DNA of 64,000 nucleotides, from NCBI GenBank assembly GCA_965119215.1, contig CBCPKK010000012.1, forward strand, positions 62,001-126,000, read 5' to 3'. Position 1 is the first letter of the stretch. The number at the start of each line of letters is the position of its first letter. A program made the position numbers and the translations under genes. The notes below the pieces were generated by a model. The model made no database searches. It saw only the letters and a program-made list of their open reading frames with translations, and was not told the DNA's origin. This document shows, in pieces, positions 1-8,870 of the stretch. This stretch comes from Buttiauxella sp965119215. GTDB lineage: Bacteria; Pseudomonadota; Gammaproteobacteria; Enterobacterales; Enterobacteriaceae.

Positions 1-428
1 AGTTCACTGCTGATGTACCAGCCTGCAATCGACTTTTCGCCCAGCACTTCAAGCCAACGTTTTGCCACCGCAACGTCATCCGCACGCAAGTGATTGAGAT
101 AGTTTTCCAGCGCGGAGGGCGGCTGTTTTTGTCGTTCAAAGAATTGCCCATCGGCTGCCAGACCGACAACCAGTTTCAGGCCGCTGGCGGTAGTCAGCTG
201 TGCTTTATGCTCAAGCCAGGCGCGAGATTCATCGTCACGGAATGCATCGTCATAGCGGCTCCACTGCAACACCAGGGTGTCAATTCCCTGCCCTTTAAGT
301 TTGCTCAACACGCTTTGCCACTGTGCGTCGGTCACGGTGATGTCACGCAATTGCGGCTGATACATCACCGCATTCATGGCACTGGCAAAGGGAGAAACCA
401 GCAGCAACGCGGTTAAAAGAATTTTCAT
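1..428 (-). CDS. ybcH: YbcH-like periplasmic protein (DUF4434-type), 3' end outside the window
   Basis: The first 142 codons of a minus-strand gene run off the left edge. The product starts MKILLTALLLVSPFASA, a clear Sec signal peptide, followed by a soluble part that looks like a TIM-barrel glycosidase-type fold (VLQWSRYDDAF, GLKLVVGLAADGQFF). Its ATG overlaps the nfrA stop codon (TAATG), so it is translationally coupled as third gene of nfrB-nfrA-ybcH, the same trio as in E. coli. Role unknown. By context it probably processes or handles the polysaccharide made by NfrB. The DUF4434 assignment is from memory of the family and less certain than the operon position. Confidence 0.75.
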   Translation of the reverse strand, partial: MKILLTALLLVSPFASAMNAVMYQPQLRDITVTDAQWQSVLSKLKGQGIDTLVLQWSRYDDAFRDDESRAWLEHKAQLTTASGLKLVVGLAADGQFFERQKQPPSALENYLNHLRADDVAVAKRWLEVLGEKSIAGWYISSE

Positions 429-3097
429 TACCAGCGTGCTCCTATGGTCAGGAAAAGACTGTTTTTGGCACTCGTTTCACGATGGTGTCCACCAGAAACA
501 TGTTGATATTCAAGTCCCACGCTGACTTTGTGCGGGTACGCATCGTAATGAGATTCACCGTACCAATGGTTAAAGCGCACCCCGATACCCTCCAGTGTGT
601 TATCGCGATAAATACGGTATTTCTCACCTTCAATATAAACGGGATAATTGGTGGAACTGTTGAACTGCGCGTGTGCATACGGCTCGATTGTCTGGTGGTC
701 GCTAATTTTATGGTGCCAGCTCATGCGATAGTCAGCGGTGTAGATTTGGTAATCCGCTTTCAAGTAATGTGCCGCGTCCAGATACAGATTTTGCGCCATC
801 CAGCCTTTGCCGGTTGGGTGCCAGTCATCGCTGTATTTGCCGTCGTTAAAGAACGAGGCGCTGGCGCGTAGCATCATATCAGCGTCAGATTTTTGGCGGT
901 CGAGCGGTAACTGTTGCTCAACAGCAAAGAAAATAGTCTGTTCGCGCAGCGGCTTCCAGCGTACACCTAACCCCAACATCGGTTGGTAAATTGGCGCGAT
1001 GTTGCTGTGCCCGCCACTTCCCGCAAAGACACGGCTGTAAACGGACAGCAAATCACCCTCAACGATTTCATTGCGCCCTACGCGGTATTCGGCTTCCATC
1101 TGCCCGTAGCTACGATTGCCTTTGTTCGAATCAGCACTTGGCGTGTTAATTGAGTCTTTGGTCAGGCCCATGGACGTGTCGAAGGTAAAGGTCCAGCGGC
1201 GTTCGCTGTCTTCGTGAATACGGCGGAACTCAAAACGGTCTTCTTGCTGTTTATCACTCAATTTTTGTTGCGGCGTCAGGGTGTTATCAATGTCATCCAC
1301 CACGCGTTCGCTGTATTCGCGCGTTTTCGGTTTATCGTCCAGGCGCTCATTGAGATACACCAGCTGACGCGTGATTTCAGGCGAATGTGGATAAGCTGCC
1401 CGAGCTTTTTCCAGCGCATCACGGGATTCACGGTACTTCCCTTGCGCTAACAGCGCAAAACCACGGGAAGCATCGTCCTGAGCGGGCTTTTCTTTAGTAG
1501 GCATCTGTAACCCGTTGGCCTGCGCCAGTTTGTAATCTTCCGCAGCATAGGCCAGATAAGCGACCTGGCGCTGATAATAAGGTGACGCAGATCGAGCCAT
1601 AGCTTGTTGAGCGGCATACAGCGCGAGGCCCGGCTGCTGTGGATAACACTGCGCCAGATGTGACCAGCTTTCGGCATCATACTGCGGCGACAAATCACCT
1701 AATAAATTGCGAACAATGCCGCAGTTTTCTGCGCCCTGGAACAACCGCGCCTGAGCCATACGCTGTGTGGCTGTCGGTAACGGTTTAGCCATGCGCGATT
1801 TACTTTCACCCGTCAGCCATTCCGGGTGCTCGTTAAGCTGGGTATACAAGCGAGTGCTCAGAGAATGCTGCAACTGACCCGCCTGATTAAACGGCCAGTA
1901 GCTCAGCAGCAACTCGGTGGCCATTTTTCCCTGCTCCTGCGAAACCAGTTGATAGCTGATGGTTTCCAGTTCACGCGGCGATAAACCACGCGTTTGGCTG
2001 ATTTTATTGATGAGCTGCATCATCGATTGCGTGTCTTTGCGCGCAAGGCTTAATGCCAGGCGGCTCTCGAGTGTCTGCGCATCAGGGAAAGTATTCAGTA
2101 AATCGCTCGCCCCTTGCCAGTCCTCTTTTTGAATACGAATTGGCACCAGCGTGGATAATAAATACTGTTTATTTTCCTGATACTTAACTGCCCAACCGGC
2201 TACGGCGCTGCCAGGGTCCTTGCTGTAGGTTGCCAGTAATCTCAGCCAATTGCGTTCTTCTGCCGGAGTTTCAAATACCGGTTTGCGACTTGCGAGATAA
2301 CGACGCAGCGGCGTCACAGCATTGCGTTCAGCCAGCGACTGCGCATAGGCAAGCTGCATGCCGGAGCTGTTCATCACGCCCTGGCTTTGCAAATCTAAAA
2401 TTCTCTGGTCACGCTGCATATGCAACAAAATGGCAAACCACTGCTGATACTGTGCTTCGCTCAGCGTGGCTTCGCTATCCAAAAGAGCAAATCCTTGATC
2501 AGCTGCGGTCCACTGTTGCAGGAAAATGGCGCGTTGCGTGTAGTCCTGCGCCAACAGATGCCCTTCTTTCGAGCGGCGGAATTTCGCGTCAGAAAGCTGG
2601 GCGCGAGCAATTTCTAACTGTTCGAGTTTGAGCGCGTAGTTACCCACTTCACTGCGGCAACGAATGGTTGGTGCTGCGTCGCAATGCTGTTGCAACGCCC
2701 GCAACTGCTCAACGGTTTTGATTTCCGGTGCGGGGGCGGGAATAACGTCCAGCGCACGCTGAAGTTCCGGGTTTTGCGGTTTATCCTTCAGCGCATTTTC
2801 CAGCAATGCCTGCGCTTTCCGGTCGTGCCCAAAATGGCGATACGCCTCTGCCAGCCATAAAGTCAGACGCACGCTTTCCGGTGCCATTTCATGCGCATGT
2901 TCAAAACTACTCAGCGCCCGTTTTTCATCGTTCGCTTTCATGGCTTTCTGCGCCCGCGCAATATGCGGGTATACCTTGAAATAGCGGTAATCATTCAGGC
3001 CGAGATCTTGTTTTGATCCTTCTTCAGCCGCCAGAACTGGCGTGGCGAGCAGTACGCCACAAATTAGCGCCGCCAGTGGGTTCATCCGTCTGTTCAT
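428..3097 (-). CDS. nfrA: NfrA, outer-membrane bacteriophage N4 receptor / glycan export protein
   Basis: An 889-aa protein with a signal peptide (MNRRMNPLAALICGVLLATPVLAA), a long helical TPR-like periplasmic part (about residues 35-600) and a C-terminal part of alternating aromatic beta strands ending in a hydrophobic/aromatic strand (LTIGARW), as expected of an outer-membrane barrel. In E. coli NfrA is the N4 receptor component and is thought to export the glycan polymerised by NfrB. The start ATG overlaps the nfrB stop by 4 nt (ATGA), showing operon coupling. Length and architecture fit the family. Confidence 0.92.
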   Translation of the reverse strand: MNRRMNPLAALICGVLLATPVLAAEEGSKQDLGLNDYRYFKVYPHIARAQKAMKANDEKRALSSFEHAHEMAPESVRLTLWLAEAYRHFGHDRKAQALLENALKDKPQNPELQRALDVIPAPAPEIKTVEQLRALQQHCDAAPTIRCRSEVGNYALKLEQLEIARAQLSDAKFRRSKEGHLLAQDYTQRAIFLQQWTAADQGFALLDSEATLSEAQYQQWFAILLHMQRDQRILDLQSQGVMNSSGMQLAYAQSLAERNAVTPLRRYLASRKPVFETPAEERNWLRLLATYSKDPGSAVAGWAVKYQENKQYLLSTLVPIRIQKEDWQGASDLLNTFPDAQTLESRLALSLARKDTQSMMQLINKISQTRGLSPRELETISYQLVSQEQGKMATELLLSYWPFNQAGQLQHSLSTRLYTQLNEHPEWLTGESKSRMAKPLPTATQRMAQARLFQGAENCGIVRNLLGDLSPQYDAESWSHLAQCYPQQPGLALYAAQQAMARSASPYYQRQVAYLAYAAEDYKLAQANGLQMPTKEKPAQDDASRGFALLAQGKYRESRDALEKARAAYPHSPEITRQLVYLNERLDDKPKTREYSERVVDDIDNTLTPQQKLSDKQQEDRFEFRRIHEDSERRWTFTFDTSMGLTKDSINTPSADSNKGNRSYGQMEAEYRVGRNEIVEGDLLSVYSRVFAGSGGHSNIAPIYQPMLGLGVRWKPLREQTIFFAVEQQLPLDRQKSDADMMLRASASFFNDGKYSDDWHPTGKGWMAQNLYLDAAHYLKADYQIYTADYRMSWHHKISDHQTIEPYAHAQFNSSTNYPVYIEGEKYRIYRDNTLEGIGVRFNHWYGESHYDAYPHKVSVGLEYQHVSGGHHRETSAKNSLFLTIGARW

Positions 3098-5319
3098 GAC
3101 GTTTCCCCTGCCAGACGTGCCAGCTGTATGCGGCTGATACCGACTTTTTGCAGCAATGTGGACAATGACGGTTGCAGTTTTTTCTGCTGGTTCAGCGCAT
3201 GGTTAACAATATGCTGGCTGACAACGCCTTCCTGCACCAGGAACTCGCCAAACATCAAATCGCTGCGTTCATAGCGCAATAACACCGCACGCAGAACCGC
3301 TTCATTTAAGTGAGATTCGTTGCTCAACACTTCTGCAAACAAAAGCTGACCGGAAACATAGGTTTCCCAGATTTCGTCGGCCTGCTCTTGGGTGAGAAGG
3401 TGATCTTTCACTGCATTTTCCAGTAACCATTTTTCTTTCGTCGATTGCCCATTGCCGTACCAGTGACGCAGGCCAATAACGACCTGGCCTCTTGGCACAA
3501 TGACATAACTAACGTTGCGTCCAATTTTACGGCCAAGCGCTGACAGTGAAACCGGGTCAATGCTGTTTTCACAGGCCAGTACCAGGGTTTCGCCTTCAAG
3601 GCGTAACGGCAATACCGCATGGTGCTGAGCCACTTTCGCAGGAACACTTCGTATTAACGTTGCATCAAGCGCAAGGGGATCGATTGACTCCATCGGCACT
3701 TCGGCCTGTTTCGCTAACGCCACGGCAAGCTGCTGTGCGGTGATATAGCCAAGTTGAACCAGGCTGCCACCCAGCTTCAGGCCAGGAATACGGTTTTGTA
3801 GCGCGTCTTCTAGTTGCGCCTGGGTAATCACGCCGGAATCCACCAGGATATAACCCAGAGGCTGAGCGGAACGCTGATTGCTGACAGTTGGGAAATCATG
3901 CGTTGTTTTATCCCACGCCACGCGACGAGGATCGCCGTGCTGAATAACCTGCTTTATCGCCCGCCAGTTCGCCATAAAGTTAATCAGATTGCCCCAGAAC
4001 AGACGTGGGATCACCAGCAGACCTTGCGCCAGCCCGTAATAACCGGTGACGAAAATCATGCGTTGCAGGATGCGGTTGGACATCAGCAGGAGGTTAATCC
4101 ACAGCAGCAGTGTTAACCATGAACCGCCGACAAAGATGGACAGGAATTGCCACGCGCCATCGACGGTGCTTTGATAAATCATGATGGCGACGAGTTGCAG
4201 CATCACCAGCATCGCGGCAAAGCTCAGGAAGTTTGCAATTGCGCCTTTACGGTCACGCCACAGGAAATAGTTCAGGATTGGGCTTGGGCTCCAGCGGTGC
4301 GTTTTAAAGCCCTGAAATACAATGCCGATGATCCAACGTGATTTTTGGCGTACCGCTGTTGCGAAGGTGTCCGGGAAATATTCACGCACGCAGATAACAT
4401 TTGCGGTACGAGCACGTTGACCAAAAGGTTTTGCCGAGGTGTCGCTTTTATCAACCACCGGGAAACGGCAGAAGATCTCTTCCATCCCTTTTTGACGCAA
4501 GCGGAAACCGATGTCGTAGTCTTCGGTCAAACTCTGTACGTCAAACGCAATACCATCACCATCGGCCAGCAGTGCCAAAACCGCACGGCGGCTAAAGCAA
4601 GTGCCGACGCCTGCGCTAGGCACTTGCCCGGCTAACGCTTCGCGCACCGGAACGTCTTTACCATGCAGCTCGGAAAACTCATCCAGATAGCTCAGGCTGG
4701 TGAAGTGCGTCCATTTGCGCTCAAACGGATAGACAGGGATCTGAATCAGGTCTTTGCGGTCGACCAGATAGTTGAAAAGACGAAGCTCAAGGGGAGAAAT
4801 CACATCTTCCGCATCGTGCAGAATAAAACCGGAAAAGTTAAAGCGAGCGCTGCGTTCAAACTGCAAAATTGCGTCAAGAATATTGTTCAGGCAATCCGCT
4901 TTGCTGGTGGGGCCAGGGCGTGCGCACACCACTTTGTGAACGTTGGGAAAGCGCGCGCAGACTTCATCGACATCGCGTTGGGTATCCGGATCGTTCGGAT
5001 ACGTGCCGACAAAGATATGGTAATTCTCGTAATCCAGAGAACTGGCGGCAAGACGCGCCATGTTACCGATAACGCCAGTTTCATTCCATGCGGGAACCAT
5101 AATCGCCAGCGCCTTTTCTTGCGGCTCATAAAGGGCTTTATAGTCCAGATAATCGTTGGTGCGGTATACCGTAGCGGAACGCCATGCACGGCGCACCCAA
5201 TAGACAACATCAATAAATAAGTCATCAATTCCGCTTATTAGCATCAGTATCGCAAGCGTAATAGCGATGATTTTCAAGCCGTAGAGATACGTTGAAAAGT
5301 AATCAACAAACCAGTCCAT
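3094..5319 (-). CDS. nfrB: NfrB, inner-membrane GT2 glycosyltransferase with C-terminal MshEN c-di-GMP-binding domain
   Basis: A 741-aa protein. An N-terminal membrane helix (about 12-30) precedes a GT2 domain with the metal-site region HDAED (168-172), the catalytic TEDYD (265-269) and the processive-synthase motif QKSRW (325-329). Several membrane segments follow at about 360-450. The C-terminus from residue 487 is an MshEN/GspE-N module, LGYILVDSGVITQAQLEDAL then LGGSLVQLGYITAQQLAVAL, the tandem pattern that binds c-di-GMP. In E. coli NfrB activity depends on c-di-GMP and makes the N4 glycan receptor. The usual first Arg of the MshEN motif is Pro here (PLGYIL). First gene of nfrB-nfrA-ybcH. 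Confidence 0.92.
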   Translation of the reverse strand: MDWFVDYFSTYLYGLKIIAITLAILMLISGIDDLFIDVVYWVRRAWRSATVYRTNDYLDYKALYEPQEKALAIMVPAWNETGVIGNMARLAASSLDYENYHIFVGTYPNDPDTQRDVDEVCARFPNVHKVVCARPGPTSKADCLNNILDAILQFERSARFNFSGFILHDAEDVISPLELRLFNYLVDRKDLIQIPVYPFERKWTHFTSLSYLDEFSELHGKDVPVREALAGQVPSAGVGTCFSRRAVLALLADGDGIAFDVQSLTEDYDIGFRLRQKGMEEIFCRFPVVDKSDTSAKPFGQRARTANVICVREYFPDTFATAVRQKSRWIIGIVFQGFKTHRWSPSPILNYFLWRDRKGAIANFLSFAAMLVMLQLVAIMIYQSTVDGAWQFLSIFVGGSWLTLLLWINLLLMSNRILQRMIFVTGYYGLAQGLLVIPRLFWGNLINFMANWRAIKQVIQHGDPRRVAWDKTTHDFPTVSNQRSAQPLGYILVDSGVITQAQLEDALQNRIPGLKLGGSLVQLGYITAQQLAVALAKQAEVPMESIDPLALDATLIRSVPAKVAQHHAVLPLRLEGETLVLACENSIDPVSLSALGRKIGRNVSYVIVPRGQVVIGLRHWYGNGQSTKEKWLLENAVKDHLLTQEQADEIWETYVSGQLLFAEVLSNESHLNEAVLRAVLLRYERSDLMFGEFLVQEGVVSQHIVNHALNQQKKLQPSLSTLLQKVGISRIQLARLAGETS

Positions 5320-5647
5320 TTTCTACCCCAGAGGTCATGTGAAACCTAGTACAGTCATCCACAAGAGGTCTGACATAGTGATGATAAACCCCCAAATGTT
5401 ACGGGTATCATAAAGTAACAAAGCCAACACATAAAGATTATAACGCCATAATTTAAGTTAAAGGCAGCCATAAAAACTTTACATTAAGTGTAAAACCCAG
5501 TTTTTATAACCAACAAATGATCTAATTTAAGGATATAAACAACGCGAATAATGGTAAGCATTTTTTCATGGTAACGATTCACATTTCTTGCCATGACTGA
5601 TTTTGATCTTTACATTGACGGCCTGACACAGTGCAGGGAAAACAGAC
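5320..5647. other. Intergenic region between divergent nfrB and emrE
   Basis: A 328-bp AT-rich gap with no credible ORF. It must hold the nfrB promoter (leftward) and the emrE promoter (rightward). The only structured sequence seen is the dyad at 5478-5494, listed separately. Confidence 0.6.
5478..5494. promoter_or_regulatory. TTTACA-N5-TGTAAA dyad, possible operator
   Basis: Perfect 6-bp arms TTTACA and TGTAAA separated by TTAAG in the nfrB/emrE divergent region. The arms are in the opposite order from a TyrR box (TGTAAA-N6-TTTACA), so TyrR is not implied. The binding protein is unknown. Confidence 0.3.
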
Positions 5648-5977
5648 ATGACTTACATCTGGCTAATGGTGGCAATCGTCGCTGAAGTGATTGCAACTAC
5701 GTCACTAAAACTCTCGGAAGGCTTTAGCCGTTTATGGCCGAGCGTGATAACCATTCTGTTCTATGGGGTGGCGTTTTATTGTTTGTCGATAACCATGCGT
5801 ACCGTCCCTACCGGCATTATTTATGCGATTTGGTCGGGTGCCGGAATTGTGTTGATTGGCGCGGTAGGCTGGATATTTTTGGGGCAGAAACTCGACTGGC
5901 CTGCGATTGCAGGAATGGCGCTAATTATTTTGGGCGTGTTAGTCATCAATCTTTTTTCAAAATCTGTCACGCATTAA
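5648..5977 (+). CDS. emrE: EmrE-type small multidrug resistance transporter
   Basis: A 109-aa four-helix SMR-family proton/drug antiporter. The membrane-embedded Glu is at position 13 (VAIVAEVIATT), equivalent to EmrE Glu14. The conserved YAIWSGAG segment carries Tyr59/Trp62, the counterparts of EmrE Tyr60/Trp63. RLWPS and the C-terminal GVLVINL also match EmrE. SMR proteins act as antiparallel dimers exporting quaternary ammonium and other lipophilic cations. The start ATG follows AGGGAAAACAGAC. Monocistronic, divergent from nfrB. Confidence 0.9.
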   Translation: MTYIWLMVAIVAEVIATTSLKLSEGFSRLWPSVITILFYGVAFYCLSITMRTVPTGIIYAIWSGAGIVLIGAVGWIFLGQKLDWPAIAGMALIILGVLVINLFSKSVTH

Positions 5978-5991
5978 CTTTCCTTGTAAAA

Positions 5992-6034
5992 CCGTGCTGC
6001 CGCCCTGTTTTTAGCCAAAGGCGCGGCAGCATGG
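5992..6034 (+). terminator. Inverted repeat after emrE, terminator-like
   Basis: Arms CCGTGCTGCCGC (5992-6003) and GCGGCAGCATGG (6023-6034) pair with one mismatch across a 19-nt loop just after emrE. There is no clear U-tract, so it may be a weak terminator or an mRNA 3'-end stabiliser. Confidence 0.45.
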
Positions 6035-6185
6035 CATATCAATTGTTAACCAACCGTAAACTAAAACTCATCTAACTAGCCTTTTACATTGCTGACAATT
6101 CTTTTGTTTTCTTTCTAAAAATCAAATAGTCACTATACGTAACGATCTATACAGTGAGCCCGTTACGTTAACGAGGCTCAGAGCA

Positions 6186-6431
6186 ATGGTTAAACAATTG
6201 AGATCAAAAACAGGGATGATTTTGTTGCTGATAAGTGCGGCACTATTTTCGGGCCAGACGGCAGCACAGAGTCATGGTCATCTTTACTTGATTATCAAAA
6301 GTGCTGATGTGTTGCTGCGCCACCTGGCCGACAGCGATGAACTCCGCCAGGCCGCCGAAGATTCCGCCGCTGATTTACGTGAACACCATCACCACGTAAA
6401 TGAGCGGCGTCCGGGAAGTTACCTACTATAA
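6186..6431 (+). CDS. Small secreted protein with a histidine cluster, function unknown
   Basis: An 81-aa ORF with an apparent signal peptide (MVKQLRSKTGMILLLISAALFSGQTAAQ) and a short mature part rich in acidic and His residues, including SHGH just after the cleavage site and LREHHHHVNE near the C-terminus. A GAGG lies about 11 nt before the ATG. The stop overlaps, antisense, the stop of the next convergent gene. The His cluster suggests possible metal binding, which is inference. I recognise no family, and a chance ORF cannot be excluded. Confidence 0.55.
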   Translation: MVKQLRSKTGMILLLISAALFSGQTAAQSHGHLYLIIKSADVLLRHLADSDELRQAAEDSAADLREHHHHVNERRPGSYLL

Positions 6432-7169
6432 ATTCCCCACCCCACCGTCCATTAGCAGCTCGCTGCCGACCATAAAAGCAGATTCATCGGACGCGAGAAA
6501 TACGGCGGCTTTTGCCAGTTCAAGAGCCGTACCTAACCGACCAATAGGCACCAGAGAACGGATTTCATCGCGTAAAGCCTCCTCTGATGCCCCATTACCC
6601 AGTTTGCCCAACGCCGGGGTTTCAGTAGGGCCAGGGCTTAATCCATTGACCCGAATACCTTTTGGGTGCAACTCACCGGAAAGCGTCCTGGCCAGTGAAA
6701 GAATTGCCGCTTTGCTGGCGGCATAAACACTACTCTGCGCCAATCCAATGTGTGCACTCACCGAGCCACAGACAATTACCGAGGACGGGTTTGCCAGCAA
6801 CGGCAGCAGTGCCTGAATCAAAAAGAATGGCCCTTTGAGATTGGTATTCATCAGCCTGTCATAGGTGCTTTCATCCCACTCCTGTAACGATTGATGCGTT
6901 ACATCACCGGCGTTGATATACAACACGTCGAGACGCGGCCATAGCTTCGCAAGTTGTTCACCCAACGCGGTCTGTTGGCTGATATCACCGGCTTCGCTGT
7001 GAATAATATGCACATTCCCCAGTGCTTCTTTTGCCGCTAACAATCCTGCCTGGCTGCGCCCGGTTATCGCCACCGTTGCCCCTTCGGCAATAAATTGCCG
7101 TGCTGTCTCAAAACCAATCCCGCTGGTGCCACCGGTGATTAACGCATATTTACCTTCGAGTCTGCCCAT
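6426..7169 (-). CDS. Classical short-chain dehydrogenase/reductase (SDR)
   Basis: Rossmann-fold oxidoreductase with the cofactor motif TGGTSGIG at the N-terminus and the catalytic Ser plus YAASK (Y-x-x-x-K), the standard SDR triad. Substrate unknown. The ATG at 7169 (MGRLEGKY) is preferred because GAGG sits 8 nt before it. A GTG at 7178 would add MAK. Transcribed divergently from an HxlR-family regulator, the usual layout for regulator-controlled quinone or aldehyde reductases, so it probably answers to an electrophile or redox signal (inference). Confidence 0.85.
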   Translation of the reverse strand: MGRLEGKYALITGGTSGIGFETARQFIAEGATVAITGRSQAGLLAAKEALGNVHIIHSEAGDISQQTALGEQLAKLWPRLDVLYINAGDVTHQSLQEWDESTYDRLMNTNLKGPFFLIQALLPLLANPSSVIVCGSVSAHIGLAQSSVYAASKAAILSLARTLSGELHPKGIRVNGLSPGPTETPALGKLGNGASEEALRDEIRSLVPIGRLGTALELAKAAVFLASDESAFMVGSELLMDGGVGNL

Positions 7170-7213
7170 TTTCGCCACCTCACTATTAACTGGTCAGCGC
7201 ATTATTTCCGCTA

Positions 7214-7250
7214 TAGTATCTTTTGGATAGTAGGCACCATTTAGATACTA
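7214..7250. promoter_or_regulatory. Palindromic candidate operator for the HxlR regulator
   Basis: Perfect inverted repeat TAGTATC (7214-7220) and GATACTA (7244-7250) in the 90-bp gap between the SDR and HxlR genes. Its location over both presumed promoters and its symmetry suit a dimeric winged-helix HxlR repressor. Inference from position; no consensus was tested. Confidence 0.5.
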
Positions 7251-7259
7251 AGGTACTTA

Positions 7260-7643
7260 ATGGGATGCATTGACCATCCACAGGGGAAAGCCGTGGTAAA
7301 AAATATTTCGACGTTACCGGCAGCAGGCCAAAGTTGCCCGATGGTGAGTTTTGTTCATCTGATTTCCGGGAAATGGGCTATCCCCATTCTTTACCGATTG
7401 ATGGTGATTGATGAGCCGGTACGGTTTAGCGATTTACAGCGCGCGGTTCATCCGATCACGCAAAAAGAACTGACTCGCCAGTTAAGGCAATTTGAATCAA
7501 GAAGCCTGGTGACAAGACAGGTTTTCGCGCAGGTGCCGCCGAGAGTGGAATATCAGATTACGGAATTGGGAAAATCACTGAGGCCGACGCTGGATTCTTT
7601 AGCGGACTGGATGCGGGAAAATGGCGAGAATCTGAAAGAGTGA
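7260..7643 (+). CDS. HxlR/MarR-like winged-helix transcriptional regulator
   Basis: 127 aa from the first ATG. The HxlR core includes CPMVSFVHLISGKWAIPILY, the recognition region PITQKELTRQLRQFE and the ITELGKSLRPTL wing. The single Cys before the first helix (SCPM) is the position used for thiol sensing in YodB/HypR-type members. An alternative GTG start at 7293 (VKNISTL) has a better ribosome site, AGGGGA with a 5-nt gap, and would give 116 aa, nearer family size. The ATG at 7260 has only AAGG. Probably represses itself and the divergent SDR. Confidence 0.88.
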   Translation: MGCIDHPQGKAVVKNISTLPAAGQSCPMVSFVHLISGKWAIPILYRLMVIDEPVRFSDLQRAVHPITQKELTRQLRQFESRSLVTRQVFAQVPPRVEYQITELGKSLRPTLDSLADWMRENGENLKE

Positions 7644-7654
7644 ATGTTAGAAAA

Positions 7655-7691
7655 CCCTCACCGATTTATTCATCTACAAAATCGGTGAGGG
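7655..7691 (-). terminator. Bidirectional terminator between hxlR-type gene and frmA
   Basis: A perfect 13-bp stem CCCTCACCGATTT / AAATCGGTGAGGG with an 11-nt loop. On the minus strand it is followed by TTTT, so it fits best as the frmA terminator. It also lies just after the stop of the rightward regulator gene. Confidence 0.8.
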
Positions 7692-7703
7692 TGAGTTTAG
7701 CGG

Positions 7704-8822
7704 TTACTTGTCGCCAAAATGAATGACCGTACGAATTGATTTCCCTTCGTGCATCAGGTCAAAGGCTTCGTTGATTTGCTCAAGCGGCATACGGTGAGTG
7801 ATAAACGGATCGAGGTTAATTTTACCCACCATCGCGTCTTCCACCATGCCAGGCAACTGCGTGCGCCCTTTCACTCCACCAAACGCCGAACCGCGCCACA
7901 CGCGACCCGTGACCAACTGGAATGGACGAGTTTTAATTTCCTGCCCCGCGCCTGCAACACCGATAATCACGCTTTCTCCCCAGCCTTTATGGCAGCACTC
8001 AAGCGCTGAACGCATTACATTGACGTTGCCGATACACTCAAAGCTGAAATCCACCCCGCCGTCGGTCAACTCAATAATCACCTCCTGAATAGGTTTTTCG
8101 TGATCTTTTGGGTTGATGCAGTCGGTTGCGCCCATTTCGGTAGCAAGTTTGAATTTCTCAGGGTTGGTGTCGATAGCCAGAATACGCCCGGCTTTCGCCT
8201 GCACAGCACCCTGAATTACCGCCAGACCAATACCGCCCAGGCCAAATACCGCAACGGTATCGCCCTCTTTCACTTTCGCCGTATTGTGTACCGCGCCGAT
8301 ACCCGTAGTTACGCCGCAACCTAACAAACACACTTTATCCAGCGGTGCCTGAGGGTTAACTTTAGCCAGAGAAATTTCAGCCACAACGGTGTATTCGCTG
8401 AACGTGCTGGTGCCCATGTAGTGGTAAATTGGCTCGCCGTTGTAAGAGAAGCGTGTGGTGCCATCTGGCATCAGACCTTTACCCTGTGTGGCGCGAACCG
8501 CCTGGCAAAGGTTGGTTTTACCGGATTTACAGAACTTACACTCGCCACATTCAGCAGTGTACAAAGGAATAACGTGGTCGCCAGGTTTCAGGCTGGTGAC
8601 GCCTTCACCCACTTCGACAACAATCCCGCCGCCTTCATGCCCGAGCACCGCCGGGAATACACCTTCAGGATCGTCGCCCGATAAGGTGAACGCATCTGTG
8701 TGGCATACACCGGTATGAGTAATTTTTACCAGCACTTCGCCTTTGCGCGGCGGCGCTACGTCAATTTCAACAATTTCAAGCGGTTTGCCTGGGCCAAATG
8801 CAACTGCAGCACGTGATTTCAT
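7704..8822 (-). CDS. frmA: FrmA, S-(hydroxymethyl)glutathione dehydrogenase (class III ADH)
   Basis: A 372-aa zinc-dependent medium-chain dehydrogenase that oxidises S-hydroxymethylglutathione, formed from formaldehyde and GSH, to S-formylglutathione. Catalytic zinc ligands are visible as Cys40 and His62 (GHEGGG), structural zinc ligands as Cys92, 95, 98 and 106, and the NAD fold as FGLGGIGLA. Second gene of frmRA, 48 nt after frmR. The hydrolase frmB that follows in E. coli is missing here, so the S-formylglutathione step must be supplied elsewhere, for example by YeiG. Confidence 0.97.
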   Translation of the reverse strand: MKSRAAVAFGPGKPLEIVEIDVAPPRKGEVLVKITHTGVCHTDAFTLSGDDPEGVFPAVLGHEGGGIVVEVGEGVTSLKPGDHVIPLYTAECGECKFCKSGKTNLCQAVRATQGKGLMPDGTTRFSYNGEPIYHYMGTSTFSEYTVVAEISLAKVNPQAPLDKVCLLGCGVTTGIGAVHNTAKVKEGDTVAVFGLGGIGLAVIQGAVQAKAGRILAIDTNPEKFKLATEMGATDCINPKDHEKPIQEVIIELTDGGVDFSFECIGNVNVMRSALECCHKGWGESVIIGVAGAGQEIKTRPFQLVTGRVWRGSAFGGVKGRTQLPGMVEDAMVGKINLDPFITHRMPLEQINEAFDLMHEGKSIRTVIHFGDK

Positions 8823-8870
8823 GTTCTTCTTCCGTCGTCAGGTGGGAGTGAATTTTGTTTTCGATAAGAA

